Part shown: in pieces, positions 40,286 through 49,632 of the stretch
Layout: each line of letters begins with the position of its first letter
Position numbering within the stretch: the stretch's first letter is position 1
Origin: Flavobacteriaceae bacterium LSUCC0859
GTDB taxonomy: Bacteria; Bacteroidota; Bacteroidia; Flavobacteriales; Flavobacteriaceae
NCBI GenBank assembly: GCA_022239325.1
Contig: JAKOGP010000003.1
Coordinates: forward strand, 1 to 64,000
DNA: 64,000 bases
Direction: 5' to 3'
Position numbers and translations under genes: made by a program
The notes under the pieces: generated by a model
What the model saw: only the letters and a program-made list of their open reading frames with translations
Databases searched by the model: none
Told to the model about the DNA's origin: nothing

Positions 40286-40810
40286 CTAATCTATGTGGTA
40301 TTGATTCACCAATTTAAAATCTTCCGAAATATAAAGTACAAATACACTTCCGTTGTCGGAGTCGTCAAGGTCTTCATATCTAGCTTTTTCGAGAAAGGCA
40401 TTTACAAAAGCTGGGGTGGTATTGCTATGCCCAACAATCAGAATCTGACCCTTTGGGAACTGCTCTAAAAAAGGCTTGGGATCTAAGTTTCTTGGGTCAT
40501 AGCTCAAAACTTCTAGGTTTTTCTGAGCTGCTGTAGGTGTTGCTGTTTCAATGGTTCTATGGTATGGGGAGCTATAAACAGCTGCCAAGGGGATGTCTTT
40601 AAAAAAATGTGCCCATTGCTTTGCTCTATAATGTCCTTGCTCTGTTAGGTGCGGATTGCGCTCATTGGGATTGGACCTGTCTTTTTCTGCATGTCTAATA
40701 AAATAAAAAACGGCCGCATTGGATTCTTTGGTTTGGGTTTCTTGGCCAAAAGAATGTAAGGAGAGGCATAAAAATAAAGAGAAAATAAGATAGGTGTATT
40801 TGGTGTTCAT
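40286..40810 (-). CDS. Exported histidine phosphatase (SixA/phosphoglycerate-mutase-like)
   Basis: The 174-residue protein has a signal peptide (cleavage near LHSFGQ, residue 22) followed by the histidine phosphatase core: FIRHAEK near residue 37 with the phospho-accepting histidine, SSPYHRTIETA near residue 80, and LIVGHSNTTPAFV near residue 124 with the second histidine. An exported location separates it from cytoplasmic SixA; the substrate is unknown. It starts one base after the TetR gene stop. Confidence 0.86.
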   Translation of the reverse strand: MNTKYTYLIFSLFLCLSLHSFGQETQTKESNAAVFYFIRHAEKDRSNPNERNPHLTEQGHYRAKQWAHFFKDIPLAAVYSSPYHRTIETATPTAAQKNLEVLSYDPRNLDPKPFLEQFPKGQILIVGHSNTTPAFVNAFLEKARYEDLDDSDNGSVFVLYISEDFKLVNQYHID

Positions 40811-40811
40811 A

Positions 40812-41420
40812 TTAAAAGTTTTTTACTTGTTTAATTTCTCTAAGGATGAGCTGGTCTAAGTATGTGACGGTATTCATTAAATATTTTTGATCTCCAGTAA
40901 TGCTAGACATACTTACAGCCCCCAGGAGCATGGTCATGAGTTGTTTTGAAAATTGAGCAGGGAGCACCCTCACGTGAATGATATTTTTTTCAATGCCATC
41001 TTTTAAGATTTGAGTGACCATTTTCTCCAATATTTTAATAGTATTTTTAACAGCATATGAAAGTTCTTGGTTATTTTCTGTAGCGTCTACTCCTACATTG
41101 AGTATGGGGCACCCTCCTATGGGAGTAGTAAATTGATGGTATGTTTTGTAAAAAGCAGTGAAAGCGGAAAGTTTTTCCAGTGGATGGGTTTTAGCGCTTA
41201 TTTTAGAGTTTAAAATTCGGACCAGTTTATCGCTGTTATACAGATAGGCTTTTAGAGCCAGGGTCTCTTTGTTTTTAAAGTTTCCATAAAGCGCTCCTTT
41301 AGTGAGTCCTGTTGCTTTGGTTATGTCACTAAGACTAGTGGCAGCATAACCATGTCTGTTAAAAAGTGGAGCCACGCACTCTATGATATATAAACTTGTT
41401 TTCTCTGCTTTGGTAGGCAT
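40812..41420 (-). CDS. TetR/AcrR family transcriptional regulator
   Basis: The 202-residue protein has a typical N-terminal helix-turn-helix (GYAATSLSDITKATGLTKGA, near residue 24, then YGNFKNKETL) and a helical ligand-binding C-terminal part. The last residues of the protein contain two cysteines and a hydrophobic helix pair. It is the first gene of the operon with sixA, smpB and the barrel protein and probably controls its own transcription; the ligand is unknown. Confidence 0.9.
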   Translation of the reverse strand: MPTKAEKTSLYIIECVAPLFNRHGYAATSLSDITKATGLTKGALYGNFKNKETLALKAYLYNSDKLVRILNSKISAKTHPLEKLSAFTAFYKTYHQFTTPIGGCPILNVGVDATENNQELSYAVKNTIKILEKMVTQILKDGIEKNIIHVRVLPAQFSKQLMTMLLGAVSMSSITGDQKYLMNTVTYLDQLILREIKQVKNF

Positions 41421-41440
41421 TTGGTTTTTTTTACTAATAT

Positions 41441-41470
41441 AAAAAAAAGGCCTCTATTGAGGCCTTTTTA
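41441..41470 (-). terminator. Terminator after clpB
   Basis: AAAAAGGCCTC pairs with GAGGCCTTTTT around a TATT loop. On the minus strand a further run of T residues follows. It ends the clpB transcript 43 bases past the stop, directly before the tetR gene. Confidence 0.85.
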
Positions 41471-41512
41471 AAGGGATTAAACACCCATGCTATTCTTATT
41501 TTAGAAAGGAGG

Positions 41513-44110
41513 CTATAAAGCCTTCACTTGAGGTGCTCTAAAAACAATTTGTCCTTCAAATGCGTCTATCAAAATCACACTATCTGTTTTGACTTCTCCT
41601 CTCAGAATAGATTTAGAGAGTTCGTTAAGCACTTCTTTTTGTATTACTCTCTTCAAAGGTCTGGCGCCAAAAGCAGGGTCATATCCCTTTTGGGTTAGTA
41701 ATTCTATGGCTTCAGGAGCGGCCTCAATGGTAATCTGTTGTTTATTAAGTTGTTTTTGTAGGCTTTTGAGTTGTATGTGAACTACCTGCTTAATGTCTTC
41801 TTCACTCAAGGGACTAAACATAATGATGTCATCTATTCTGTTTAAGAATTCCGGTCTAAGTTGTTTTTTAAGTAGGTCCATCACACCATTTTTGGCTACT
41901 TCTGCCGCTTTTTCTATGTTTTTTTCATGAGCATAGGTCTCCAAGATAAATGGGCTTCCCATATTACTTGTCATAATAACAATGGTATTTTTGAAGTCTG
42001 TTACACGACCTTTGTTGTCTGTAAGTCTTCCCTCATCTAATAACTGTAATAGGATATTAAAAGTATCTGGATGGGCTTTTTCAATCTCATCTAATAGCAC
42101 TACAGAATAAGGTTTTCTTCTAATGGCTTCTGTGAGTTGCCCTCCCTCTTCATAACCCACATAGCCCGGAGGTGCTCCTACCAATCTGCTTACAGCGTGT
42201 TTTTCTTGGTATTCACTCATGTCTATTCGGGTCATGGCGTTGGGGTCATTGAATAGATAGGAGGCAAGCGCTTTGGCTAACTCTGTTTTTCCAATTCCCG
42301 TAGATCCTAGAAATAAGAAGGAACCCAAGGGTTTGTTAGGGTCTTGAAGGCCTGCTTTACTTCTTCTAATGGCATCTGATACTGCAATTATGGCTTCTTC
42401 TTGGCCCACTACATTTTTATGAAGCACCTTCTCTAAAGAGAGTAATTTTTCAATGTCAGTTTGTAGCATTTTACTCACTGGAATTCCAGTCCATTTAGCC
42501 ACTACATCTGCAATGTCCTCACTGGTAACTTCTTCTTTTATGAGGTTTTCTGAGTTTTCTGTTGCTGTTTCGCTTTGAATTTTAGTTAATTGTGCCTCTA
42601 ATTCCTTCGTTTTTCCATACCTAATCTCTGCAACGGTGGCAAAATCTCCGTTGCGTTCTGCCCGTTCTGCCTCAATTTTTAAGGCTTCTAGATCTGTTTT
42701 AATTTTTTGCACCTGATCTACTACGCTTTTTTCAGATTCCCATTTTGAAAATATGGTATTTCTTTTCTCTTTGAGATTCGCCAATTCAATTTCAAGGGTT
42801 TTTATAGCCTCTAGATTGTTTTCTCTTTTGATGGCTACATACTCGATTTCCAGTTGCATAATTTTACGATCTAATTGATCTAATTCTTCTGGCTTTGAGT
42901 TTATTTCCATTCTGAGTTTGGAAGCGGCCTCGTCCATGAGGTCAATCGCTTTGTCCGGTAAAAACCTATTTGTAATGTATCTCTGAGATAGGGTAACTGC
43001 ACTAATAATAGCCTCATCTCTTATTTGAACCTTGTGGTGTGCCTCATATTTATCTTTAATGCCTCGCAGTATAGAAATAGCACTTTCTGTACTGGGTTCT
43101 GCTACCATCACTTTTTGGAACCTTCTCTCCAAAGCCTTGTCTTTTTCAAAATATTTTTGAAATTCATCAAGGGTAGTGGCACCAATGGCTCTAAGTTCCC
43201 CTCTGGCCAGTGCTGGTTTTAAAATATTAGCTGCATCCATGGCTCCTTCGCCGCCTCCTGCACCCACTAAGGTGTGAATTTCGTCTATAAAGAGTAAGAC
43301 TTCTCCGGCTGCATCTGTCACTTCTTTTATGACGGATTTAAGTCTTTCTTCAAATTCTCCCTTGTACTTAGCTCCAGCAATTAAGGCCCCCATATCTAGG
43401 GCATAGAGGGTTTTTCCTTTTAAATTTTCCGGTACATCGCCTTGAACTATTCTATGCGCTAAACCTTCTGCAATGGCGGTTTTACCCACTCCAGGTTCTC
43501 CGACCAACATGGGGTTATTTTTTGTTCTCCTGGAAAGGATTTGTAAGACTCTTCTTATTTCCTCGTCCCTGCCAATCACTGGGTCTAATCGCCCTTTGTC
43601 TGCTAAATCATTTAAATTTTTCGCGTATTTGTCCAAAGCGTTGTAAGTGGCTTCTGCGTCATTAGATTGTACTGGATTTCCTTTTCTAAGAGCTGTAATG
43701 GCTGCCTTCAAATCAGATTCTCTAGCGCCTTGGTCTTCAAGAACCTTGGACACCTCTGACTTAGATTTCAAGACAGCCAACAATATATGTTCAAGGGTTA
43801 CGTACTGGTCTTTGAGTAACTGCGCCTCTTTTACGGAATTTTGAAAGATTCCATTCATGGATTTTGACCAGGTAACTTCTCCGCCAGACACCTTGGATTT
43901 CTTCTCTAAAATGCGACCTATTACTTGATTAAACACGGTTTTGTCTATTTTCATCTGGTTAAATAGATACCCCATTAGGTGGTTTTCTATTTTGAACATC
44001 GCTTTAATCAAGTGAGATTCATCTATTTCTGGGTGTGAGTAAGCCAAGGCAATTTGCTGTGCTTCTTGTAAGGCCTCTTGAGCCTTTATGGTAAAGTTGT
44101 TAAGTTGCAT
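41513..44110 (-). CDS. clpB: ATP-dependent disaggregase ClpB
   Basis: ClpB threads aggregated proteins through its pore and works with DnaK. The 865-residue protein has the N domain with two repeats (about residues 1-145), a first AAA+ domain with [13 protein letters not shown] near residue 204, the regulatory coiled-coil middle domain (about residues 395-525), and a second AAA+ domain with [15 protein letters not shown] near residue 604. A possible stress-type element (44177-44218) lies upstream, resembling the one before the probable dnaK at the window end. Confidence 0.97.
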   Translation of the reverse strand: MQLNNFTIKAQEALQEAQQIALAYSHPEIDESHLIKAMFKIENHLMGYLFNQMKIDKTVFNQVIGRILEKKSKVSGGEVTWSKSMNGIFQNSVKEAQLLKDQYVTLEHILLAVLKSKSEVSKVLEDQGARESDLKAAITALRKGNPVQSNDAEATYNALDKYAKNLNDLADKGRLDPVIGRDEEIRRVLQILSRRTKNNPMLVGEPGVGKTAIAEGLAHRIVQGDVPENLKGKTLYALDMGALIAGAKYKGEFEERLKSVIKEVTDAAGEVLLFIDEIHTLVGAGGGEGAMDAANILKPALARGELRAIGATTLDEFQKYFEKDKALERRFQKVMVAEPSTESAISILRGIKDKYEAHHKVQIRDEAIISAVTLSQRYITNRFLPDKAIDLMDEAASKLRMEINSKPEELDQLDRKIMQLEIEYVAIKRENNLEAIKTLEIELANLKEKRNTIFSKWESEKSVVDQVQKIKTDLEALKIEAERAERNGDFATVAEIRYGKTKELEAQLTKIQSETATENSENLIKEEVTSEDIADVVAKWTGIPVSKMLQTDIEKLLSLEKVLHKNVVGQEEAIIAVSDAIRRSKAGLQDPNKPLGSFLFLGSTGIGKTELAKALASYLFNDPNAMTRIDMSEYQEKHAVSRLVGAPPGYVGYEEGGQLTEAIRRKPYSVVLLDEIEKAHPDTFNILLQLLDEGRLTDNKGRVTDFKNTIVIMTSNMGSPFILETYAHEKNIEKAAEVAKNGVMDLLKKQLRPEFLNRIDDIIMFSPLSEEDIKQVVHIQLKSLQKQLNKQQITIEAAPEAIELLTQKGYDPAFGARPLKRVIQKEVLNELSKSILRGEVKTDSVILIDAFEGQIVFRAPQVKAL

Positions 44111-44132
44111 ACATATTCATTTAAGGATTCAT

Positions 44133-44140
44133 ATATTTGT
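44133..44140 (+). promoter_or_regulatory. Possible promoter of the ytxJ-like gene, -7 box
   Basis: TATATTTG on the plus strand matches TAnnTTTG. It lies 90 bases before the ATG at 44230 and inside the clpB leader region, so it may be chance. No closer box was seen. Confidence 0.3.
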
Positions 44141-44176
44141 AATCAATTTAGTGACCAAAGCTTAATAACAGACAAA

Positions 44177-44218
44177 ATGTCACTTAAAACCACTGATTAG
44201 CAGACATTTAGTCAGTTT
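44177..44218 (-). promoter_or_regulatory. Candidate stress-response element upstream of clpB
   Basis: Read toward clpB, the sequence contains AAACTGACTAAATGTC, then TTTTAAG and TGACATTTTGTC. The region upstream of the probable dnaK has AAACTGCCAGCTTGTC, then TTTTAAG and TGGCAT. The shared pattern is AAACTG-n-C-n4-TGTC followed by TTTTAAG and TG(A/G)CAT, with different spacing. GACAAAATGTC (44171-44181 on the plus strand) is also an inverted repeat. The function is inferred only from the two neighbouring chaperone genes. Confidence 0.35.
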
Positions 44219-44229
44219 TATTTATTAGT

Positions 44230-44631
44230 ATGGCTTCATTTTTTTCTAAACTTTTTGGTGAGGGTGCAAACACACCTGCTACAGACCAAGTGACTCAAAC
44301 CCTAGCCTGGAAAGACTTAGATTCTTCCCAAGGTTTAGAAGCACTCCAGGAGGCCTCTTTTGAAAGGCCGCAGCTTATTTTTAAACACTCTACATCTTGT
44401 GGTATTAGTAGTATGGTTCTTAGAAAGTTTAGCCATTCCTGTAAAGACCATCAAGATCAGATCACTTTTCATCTCTTAGATTTACTAAAAAATAGGGCGC
44501 TATCTAATGAAATTGCCCAATATTTTGGGGTTGTTCATCAGTCCCCTCAAATGTTAGTTGTTAAGAATGGAAAAGTGACGGTACAGGCTTCCCATTACGA
44601 CATTCTACAGGCTCAAATATCGGCGCGCTAG
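44230..44631 (+). CDS. Bacillithiol-system redox protein YtxJ-like
   Basis: The 133-residue protein has a thioredoxin-like fold with the single-cysteine motif FKHSTSCGISSMVL near residue 51 and a QSPQMLVVKNGKV segment near residue 107 that carries the cis-proline region. This matches YtxJ, a proposed monothiol bacilliredoxin that removes bacillithiol from proteins. Its presence suggests that this organism makes bacillithiol, which many Bacteroidota do. It is a single-gene unit divergent from clpB. Confidence 0.87.
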   Translation: MASFFSKLFGEGANTPATDQVTQTLAWKDLDSSQGLEALQEASFERPQLIFKHSTSCGISSMVLRKFSHSCKDHQDQITFHLLDLLKNRALSNEIAQYFGVVHQSPQMLVVKNGKVTVQASHYDILQAQISAR

Positions 44632-44712
44632 CGACAAATAAATTGTTGATTACTCTTTAATAAAAGCCATTAATTTTAATATTGATTGCTATTTAAATCT
44701 CCCTTCTATTTG

Positions 44713-44720
44713 TATTTTTG
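44713..44720 (+). promoter_or_regulatory. Predicted glyA promoter, -7 box
   Basis: TATTTTTG matches TAnnTTTG and lies 22 bases before the glyA ATG at 44743. Confidence 0.5.
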
Positions 44721-44742
44721 TAATTCATTTTAAAAATATCTT

Positions 44743-46017
44743 ATGGAAAGGGATGCAGTCATATTTGATTTAATAAAGGACGAAGAAGCCAGACAAAAAG
44801 AAGGCATTGAGCTTATTGCCTCTGAAAATTTTACCAGCCCTCAGGTGATGGAGGCAGCTGGTTCTGTTTTGACCAATAAATATGCAGAGGGCTACCCTGG
44901 AAAGCGCTACTACGGTGGCTGCGAAGTGGTAGACCAGGTAGAACAAATTGCCATAGATAGGGCTAAAGAGTTGTTTGGTGCGGCCTATGCCAATGTACAG
45001 CCTCATTCCGGTTCTCAAGCTAATGCCTCTGTTTTTCACGCCTGTCTTAAACCAGGAGATACCATCTTAGGATTTGATCTTTCCCACGGTGGGCATTTAA
45101 CGCATGGTTCTCCAGTGAATTTTTCAGGCCGTCTGTACAACCCTAAATTTTATGGGGTAGAGCAAGAGACGGGATTGCTAAACTACGACACCATTGAGGA
45201 GATTGCCTTAAAGGAGCAACCCAAGCTAATCATAGCAGGTGCTTCTGCCTACTCAAGAGATATTGATTTTAAAAGGTTTAGAGCCATCGCAGACCAGGTA
45301 GGTGCACTTTTATTAGCAGACATTTCACACCCATCTGGGCTTATTGCTAAAGGTATTTTAAATGACCCTATTCCTCATTGCCATATTGTTACCACCACGA
45401 CGCACAAAACCCTAAGAGGCCCTAGAGGTGGCCTAATACTTATGGGGGAAGACTTTGATAATCCATTTGGAATTACTTTAAAAGACGGTAGTCTAAGAAA
45501 AATGTCGGCTCTTTTAGATTTAGCTGTATTTCCCGGTAATCAAGGAGGCCCTTTGGAGCACATTATAGCAGCTAAGGCTATTGCCTTTGGAGAAGCTTTA
45601 ACAGATGAGTTTTTGCATTATATGTTACAGGTTAAAAAAAATGCGGCGGCTATGGCGGCTGCCTTCATGGCTAAGGATTACCATATTATATCTGGTGGTA
45701 CAGACAACCACATGATGCTTATAGATCTTAGAAACAAAGGAATTACAGGTAAATTAGCAGAATTTGCCTTGGTACAGGCAGACATTACAGCCAATAAGAA
45801 TATGGTCCCTTTTGACGACAAATCTCCATTTGTAACCTCTGGAATTCGTTTTGGAACGGCAGCGATTACCACCAGGGGTTTGAAGGAATCGGATATGGAA
45901 ACTATTGTAGATTTGGTAGACAAAGTTCTCACTAACCCTGAAGACCAGGAAGTACTTTTTTCTGTTAAAAACCAGGTAAATGCCCTAATGTCTCATAGGC
46001 CTTTGTTTAACGCCTAA
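44743..46017 (+). CDS. glyA: Serine hydroxymethyltransferase
   Basis: GlyA interconverts serine and glycine with tetrahydrofolate, the main source of one-carbon units. The 424-residue PLP enzyme has [16 protein letters not shown] near residue 22, [15 protein letters not shown] near residue 50, and the cofactor lysine in [14 protein letters not shown] near residue 226. It has its own -7 box and ends in a strong hairpin. Confidence 0.97.
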   Translation: MERDAVIFDLIKDEEARQKEGIELIASENFTSPQVMEAAGSVLTNKYAEGYPGKRYYGGCEVVDQVEQIAIDRAKELFGAAYANVQPHSGSQANASVFHACLKPGDTILGFDLSHGGHLTHGSPVNFSGRLYNPKFYGVEQETGLLNYDTIEEIALKEQPKLIIAGASAYSRDIDFKRFRAIADQVGALLLADISHPSGLIAKGILNDPIPHCHIVTTTTHKTLRGPRGGLILMGEDFDNPFGITLKDGSLRKMSALLDLAVFPGNQGGPLEHIIAAKAIAFGEALTDEFLHYMLQVKKNAAAMAAAFMAKDYHIISGGTDNHMMLIDLRNKGITGKLAEFALVQADITANKNMVPFDDKSPFVTSGIRFGTAAITTRGLKESDMETIVDLVDKVLTNPEDQEVLFSVKNQVNALMSHRPLFNA

Positions 46018-46034
46018 AAATTAAATTTACTAGC

Positions 46035-46064
46035 AAAGGGGCTGTGCTTACGCACGGCCCCTTT
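46035..46064 (+). terminator. Terminator after glyA
   Basis: AAAGGGGCTGTGC pairs with GCACGGCCCCTTT (one G-U pair) around a TTAC loop, 17 bases after the glyA stop. Only four T residues end the 3' arm, but the stem is strong. On the minus strand it can also end the transcript of the convergent gene. Confidence 0.75.
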
Positions 46065-46096
46065 TGCATTCATAAACCCAACCAACCAAAGGCTTA

Positions 46097-46657
46097 CTAA
46101 CTAACATTTAAATCCAAGCTATCTAAAATTTCTAGGCTTCTATCTTCTAAGCTATATACAATGAGTTCAGATTCATTAGGATAATGAAGCCCCCACTTTT
46201 TAAAGCAGCTATTCTCCAATTTTTCTCCATCCATTTGTAATGGAATATAAATTACCTCTGGCACCATGTCTTCGTACTTGGAGATGTGTGGTAAATGCTG
46301 AAAAAGATTAGAGAGAATATCTTCAATTAAATATACTACGTTATTTTTTTGTTCTTTTAGTAGGACCACATGGCAATCATTAAAGTGCAAATTGAGCTCA
46401 GAGACATCTTCGTATGGAATATCTCCCAATATGAGTTTTAAGATTTCTTCTACGTTTGTATAGTCTCCCTCAACCAAAGGAATCTTTTCGAATAAATTAA
46501 ACTTCAGAGCATTAGAAAAAACAAAGGGACATTTAATGTTTATCACCCATTTTTTGCTATCTGTTTTTATTAGATCTACAGTAGAAACTATGGAATGCTG
46601 GGTTATCAGAGACCTTCCAGACTCTAAATTATTAATATGACCCATTTGATCTTTCAT
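46097..46657 (-). CDS. Hypothetical protein
   Basis: I do not recognise this 186-residue protein. It has no signal peptide or membrane segment, is acidic at its end, and shows alternating strands and helices (for example IVSTVDLIKTDSKKWVINI near residue 23). A central block LHFNDCHVVLLKEQKNNVVYL near residue 105 is the most ordered looking. It has a -7 box of its own, lies downstream of an orphan response regulator on the same strand, and ends at the glyA terminator. Base composition is like its neighbours. Confidence 0.72.
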   Translation of the reverse strand: MKDQMGHINNLESGRSLITQHSIVSTVDLIKTDSKKWVINIKCPFVFSNALKFNLFEKIPLVEGDYTNVEEILKLILGDIPYEDVSELNLHFNDCHVVLLKEQKNNVVYLIEDILSNLFQHLPHISKYEDMVPEVIYIPLQMDGEKLENSCFKKWGLHYPNESELIVYSLEDRSLEILDSLDLNVS

Positions 46658-46674
46658 AGCACATAACTTTACTA

Positions 46675-46682
46675 CAAAGATA
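46675..46682 (-). promoter_or_regulatory. Predicted promoter of the hypothetical gene, -7 box
   Basis: The minus strand reads TATCTTTG, matching TAnnTTTG, 18 bases before the ATG at 46657. It indicates transcription independent of the response regulator gene upstream. Confidence 0.48.
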
Positions 46683-46745
46683 GGATGGAGGAATGCGAAT
46701 AGAGTAGAGATAAACCTTGGAAAAACTAAGGTTTAATAGGTTAGA

Positions 46746-47414
46746 TTAAATAAAGCCCCTTTTTTTGGCTTCGTGTAAAAGAGCTTGGTCATTTTGTTTG
46801 TCAATTTCAAATAAGACTTTAATGTGTCTCTTTCTGTTTTCAATGCCCGCTAAGGAAAGAGGGACCACCTGTGTCATGTCTTTTGTTTTAACCCCAAGAG
46901 ATAAATGATGTAGTATCTGTTTGTCTATCTGATCTAAGGGCAGGTCATTGGCCAGTCTTTTTCTAATGGCTGCCAAGGTTCCTTTGGAGTAATAGGGGGG
47001 ATTTGTCATCACCGTAGAAACCATAGCAGAGAGGGTATGTTGGTCAATGTCTGATTTTACCAAATATCCTTCCGGGTCTACACTACTTAAAATGCTATTC
47101 ACTCTATACCCATCGGAAAAGCTGGACATAAAAACAATCTTGCTCTCAGGAGAAACTTTCCTTGCATACAAACCCAGATCTTCTCCATTTTTAGCCCCTG
47201 GCTCATCATAGGTAGCAAGCATGACGTCTAAAAATAAAATATCGTAGGGAAAGCCTTTTTTGCTATTATCTATTTTCTCCTTCCCCTCTTGGTAACTTTT
47301 AGCAGTTTCTAATTGAATGTTGTAATCCTCAAAATATATTCTTTCAAGAATATACTTATAACCCATCATACTCATTTCATGGTCATCTACCGTTAAGATT
47401 CTGAGGATTTTCAT
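46746..47414 (-). CDS. Orphan response regulator with LuxR-type C-terminal domain
   Basis: The 222-residue protein has a receiver domain with VDDHEMSMM near residue 9 and the phospho-acceptor Asp63 in FLDVMLATYD, where the usual short loop is extended by about eight residues (ATYDEPGAKNGEDLG), a form known in Bacteroidota. A helix-turn-helix follows (about residues 155-215). No kinase gene is adjacent, so the partner is unknown. Confidence 0.85.
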   Translation of the reverse strand: MKILRILTVDDHEMSMMGYKYILERIYFEDYNIQLETAKSYQEGKEKIDNSKKGFPYDILFLDVMLATYDEPGAKNGEDLGLYARKVSPESKIVFMSSFSDGYRVNSILSSVDPEGYLVKSDIDQHTLSAMVSTVMTNPPYYSKGTLAAIRKRLANDLPLDQIDKQILHHLSLGVKTKDMTQVVPLSLAGIENRKRHIKVLFEIDKQNDQALLHEAKKRGFI

Positions 47415-47496
47415 ATTTTTTTATTTAAAGTTATAAATAAAGAACTTGTAATAAAACTAGATAATACGTATTACACAAAAAAGGATGAAGTACCAA

Positions 47497-48537
47497 TTAT
47501 TTTTTTTCCAATCGCACCTCAAACATTTTGTTCCATTTTTTACCCGTTACAAAAAAAGTTTTTCGGTCAGGGTGGTAGGCAATTCCGTTGAGTACATCTA
47601 GTTCTGGATGGGGATTTACTAATTCTTTTAAGCCAGAAAAATTCACGACACCTTCAATAGCACCAGAAGTAGCATTTATAATCATCACGCTTTCTTTTAA
47701 ATAGACATTTGCATAAATCTTGCCGTTTACATACTCCAATTCATTGGTGTTTTTAAAAAAACCTTTATGGGTAGCCAGCTCAATATGGTCTATTTCTTTT
47801 AAATTTTCAGGGTCTAAACGCCAAATTTTTTGGCTTCCGTCACTTTTAAATAGGCTTAGTCCGTCGTTACAAAGGCCCCAACCTTCTTTACTTTGGCCAT
47901 AACTAAATTGACCTTTTTCTTCAAAGCTCTCCAGATCGTAAATATAGCCCTTGCCACTTTGCCAAGAAAGGAGGTATATCTGATTATTCAATATGCTAAT
48001 GCCCTCTCCAAAAACAGCCGCGGGTAGGTCTATTTTTTTGAACACTTCTCCTGTTTTGTAATTGACTTTTCTCAAACTGGAATATCCTCTAAGACCCGTG
48101 CTCTCATAGAGCGTGTCTCTATAAAACTCTAAGCCTTGGGTATACGCCTTTTCGTCATGAGGGAAAGTATTGATAATCTTATAGGTATATAGACTGGGTG
48201 CTTCTTTGGCAAAAACCCTTATTTTCTCACTTATTTTATAAGAGTTTTCTCCATATGTGATGGCCACTTCCAGGGTCTTATTTCCCAAAGAATTAAGATC
48301 TAGGTAGAGGCTGTCATTCGAGCTTTTTATAATTTTTCCGTCCACACTAAACACGGCTTTACTTATAGGTTGCTGTGTTTTATTTTGGAGAACATAAGCA
48401 ATTGGAGTCCCGTTTTTCACTCCATTTTTCACTCCTGATAGCTTCAAAGTAAAAGGTGTGATGTGGTTGTTTTTACCACCACACGAGACACAGATTAGAG
48501 TTAATAAACTGATAGATAATAATTTATATAATTTCAT
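47497..48537 (-). CDS. Glutaminyl-peptide cyclotransferase, lipoprotein
   Basis: The enzyme turns N-terminal glutamine of exported proteins into pyroglutamate; in Bacteroidota it has been linked to periplasmic protein maturation. The N-terminus is a lipoprotein signal ending in CVSCGG near residue 19. Residues 115-346 match the beta-propeller cyclotransferase family, with FPHDEKAYTQGLEFYRDTLYESTG near residue 124 and ELEYVNGKIYANVY near residue 263. A short in-frame repeat, GVKNGVKNG near residue 35, lies in the linker. Confidence 0.88.
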   Translation of the reverse strand: MKLYKLLSISLLTLICVSCGGKNNHITPFTLKLSGVKNGVKNGTPIAYVLQNKTQQPISKAVFSVDGKIIKSSNDSLYLDLNSLGNKTLEVAITYGENSYKISEKIRVFAKEAPSLYTYKIINTFPHDEKAYTQGLEFYRDTLYESTGLRGYSSLRKVNYKTGEVFKKIDLPAAVFGEGISILNNQIYLLSWQSGKGYIYDLESFEEKGQFSYGQSKEGWGLCNDGLSLFKSDGSQKIWRLDPENLKEIDHIELATHKGFFKNTNELEYVNGKIYANVYLKESVMIINATSGAIEGVVNFSGLKELVNPHPELDVLNGIAYHPDRKTFFVTGKKWNKMFEVRLEKK

Positions 48538-48625
48538 AAAGGACGTCTAATTTTTTACAAGTTATCTATTAAAATTTAGATGGTAAAATCATCCACAAAA
48601 AATTCGGAAAGCTTTAAGGTTTCCT

Positions 48626-48633
48626 TATATTTG
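48626..48633 (+). promoter_or_regulatory. Promoter of the SRP RNA gene, -7 box
   Basis: TATATTTG is an exact TAnnTTTG match that ends three bases before the first paired G of the SRP RNA, which is the distance expected for the transcript start. This position also fixes the 5' end of the RNA. Confidence 0.75.
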
Positions 48634-48636
48634 CAC

Positions 48637-48732
48637 GGGCAAGTCCTATACGACCAGCTCCTGCAGAATCCCCCAGGGTGGGAACACAGCAAGGGTATGC
48701 GGTTGTAGCGGTGCGATGTAGGTAGCTTGCCC
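48637..48732 (+). ncRNA. ffs: Signal recognition particle RNA (small bacterial 4.5S type)
   Basis: The 96-base RNA carries the universal SRP domain IV: CCAGG, a GUG stem, the GGAA tetraloop, a CAC stem, then AGCA, which form the Ffh-binding loops. The ends pair as GGGCAAG with CUUGCCC and then CCUA with UAGG. A run of eight T residues follows the terminal helix, which therefore also acts as the terminator. The RNA pairs with Ffh to target membrane proteins. The downstream SDR gene starts only 22 bases after the terminal helix. Confidence 0.92.
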
Positions 48733-48754
48733 TTTTTTTTGTTTCTTTACCAAT

Positions 48755-49567
48755 ATGAAACCCCTTCCCATAGTTCTAATCACAGGTGCCTCTTCCGGAA
48801 TTGGAAAATCTATAGGTACGTATCTCACTCAAAAAGGCTGTAAGGTTTACGGAACAGCCAGAGATCCAAAAAAATATCCAGACTTCAAAACATTTGAGTT
48901 ACTTCCATTAGAGGTCACCAATGAACAAACTATAACAGATGCGGTGGCTCATATTATTAAAATTTCTGGCCGCATAGATGTTTTAATTAACAATGCTGGA
49001 GTTGGTATTACCGGCCCACTGGAAGAAACTCCTTTATCTGCTATAGACCACTGTATGGATGTGAACTTTAAAGGCCCTATGAGACTCATCCGAGAAGTAA
49101 TTCCCCATATGCGCTCCCAGCAGTCAGGACTCATTATAAATGTCACTTCCATAGCAGCTTATATGGGCCTGCCATTTAGAGGAATTTATTCTGCTTCAAA
49201 ATCTGCTCTCTCTATGATCACCGAGACCTACCGGATGGAATTTAAAAAGTTTGGAATAGAATGCTGCAGTTTGGCTCCTGGAGATTTCGCTACTAATATT
49301 GCGCAGGGTCGTTTTCATGTACCCGCCTCAAGTACCTCCGAGTATTTTCCGGAATATAGCCAAAATTTAGAGCAGATGAATGCTCATGTAAGTGGGGGAG
49401 AGGACCCAATACATTTGGCTAAAAAAGTCTATCGTATAATGAACACCAAGCATCCAAGGGTACACTATGTGGTGGGTAGTCCACTACAACGTTTTTCTTT
49501 GGTTTTAAAAAAAGTGCTCCCAAGTAAATGGTATGAGCGCATGCTTTCCAATCATTATAATTTGTAA
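48755..49567 (+). CDS. Short-chain dehydrogenase/reductase
   Basis: The 270-residue protein is a classical SDR with the nucleotide loop VLITGASSGIGKSIG near residue 6, NNAGVG near residue 79, and the catalytic YSASKSA near residue 148. The substrate is unknown. It begins just after the SRP RNA, with no promoter of its own visible, so it may depend on read-through or on a promoter I could not identify. Confidence 0.9.
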   Translation: MKPLPIVLITGASSGIGKSIGTYLTQKGCKVYGTARDPKKYPDFKTFELLPLEVTNEQTITDAVAHIIKISGRIDVLINNAGVGITGPLEETPLSAIDHCMDVNFKGPMRLIREVIPHMRSQQSGLIINVTSIAAYMGLPFRGIYSASKSALSMITETYRMEFKKFGIECCSLAPGDFATNIAQGRFHVPASSTSEYFPEYSQNLEQMNAHVSGGEDPIHLAKKVYRIMNTKHPRVHYVVGSPLQRFSLVLKKVLPSKWYERMLSNHYNL

Positions 49568-49632
49568 ATTTAACTAGATTATTATGGCCTTACGGCCTAT
49601 GACTTATAAACATTAACCTCAAAAAATCACGT

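Noticed and set aside
40169-40468. 99-codon plus-strand frame across smpB and the phosphatase gene
   Set aside because: It is antisense to two well-identified genes and has no promoter or recognisable content.
48580-48600. DnaA-box-like ATCATCCACA upstream of the SRP RNA
   Set aside because: It is a single near match far from dnaA and probably chance.
48646-48828. 60-codon minus-strand open frame over the SRP RNA
   Set aside because: It is antisense to a well-supported structural RNA and the SDR start, and has no family features.
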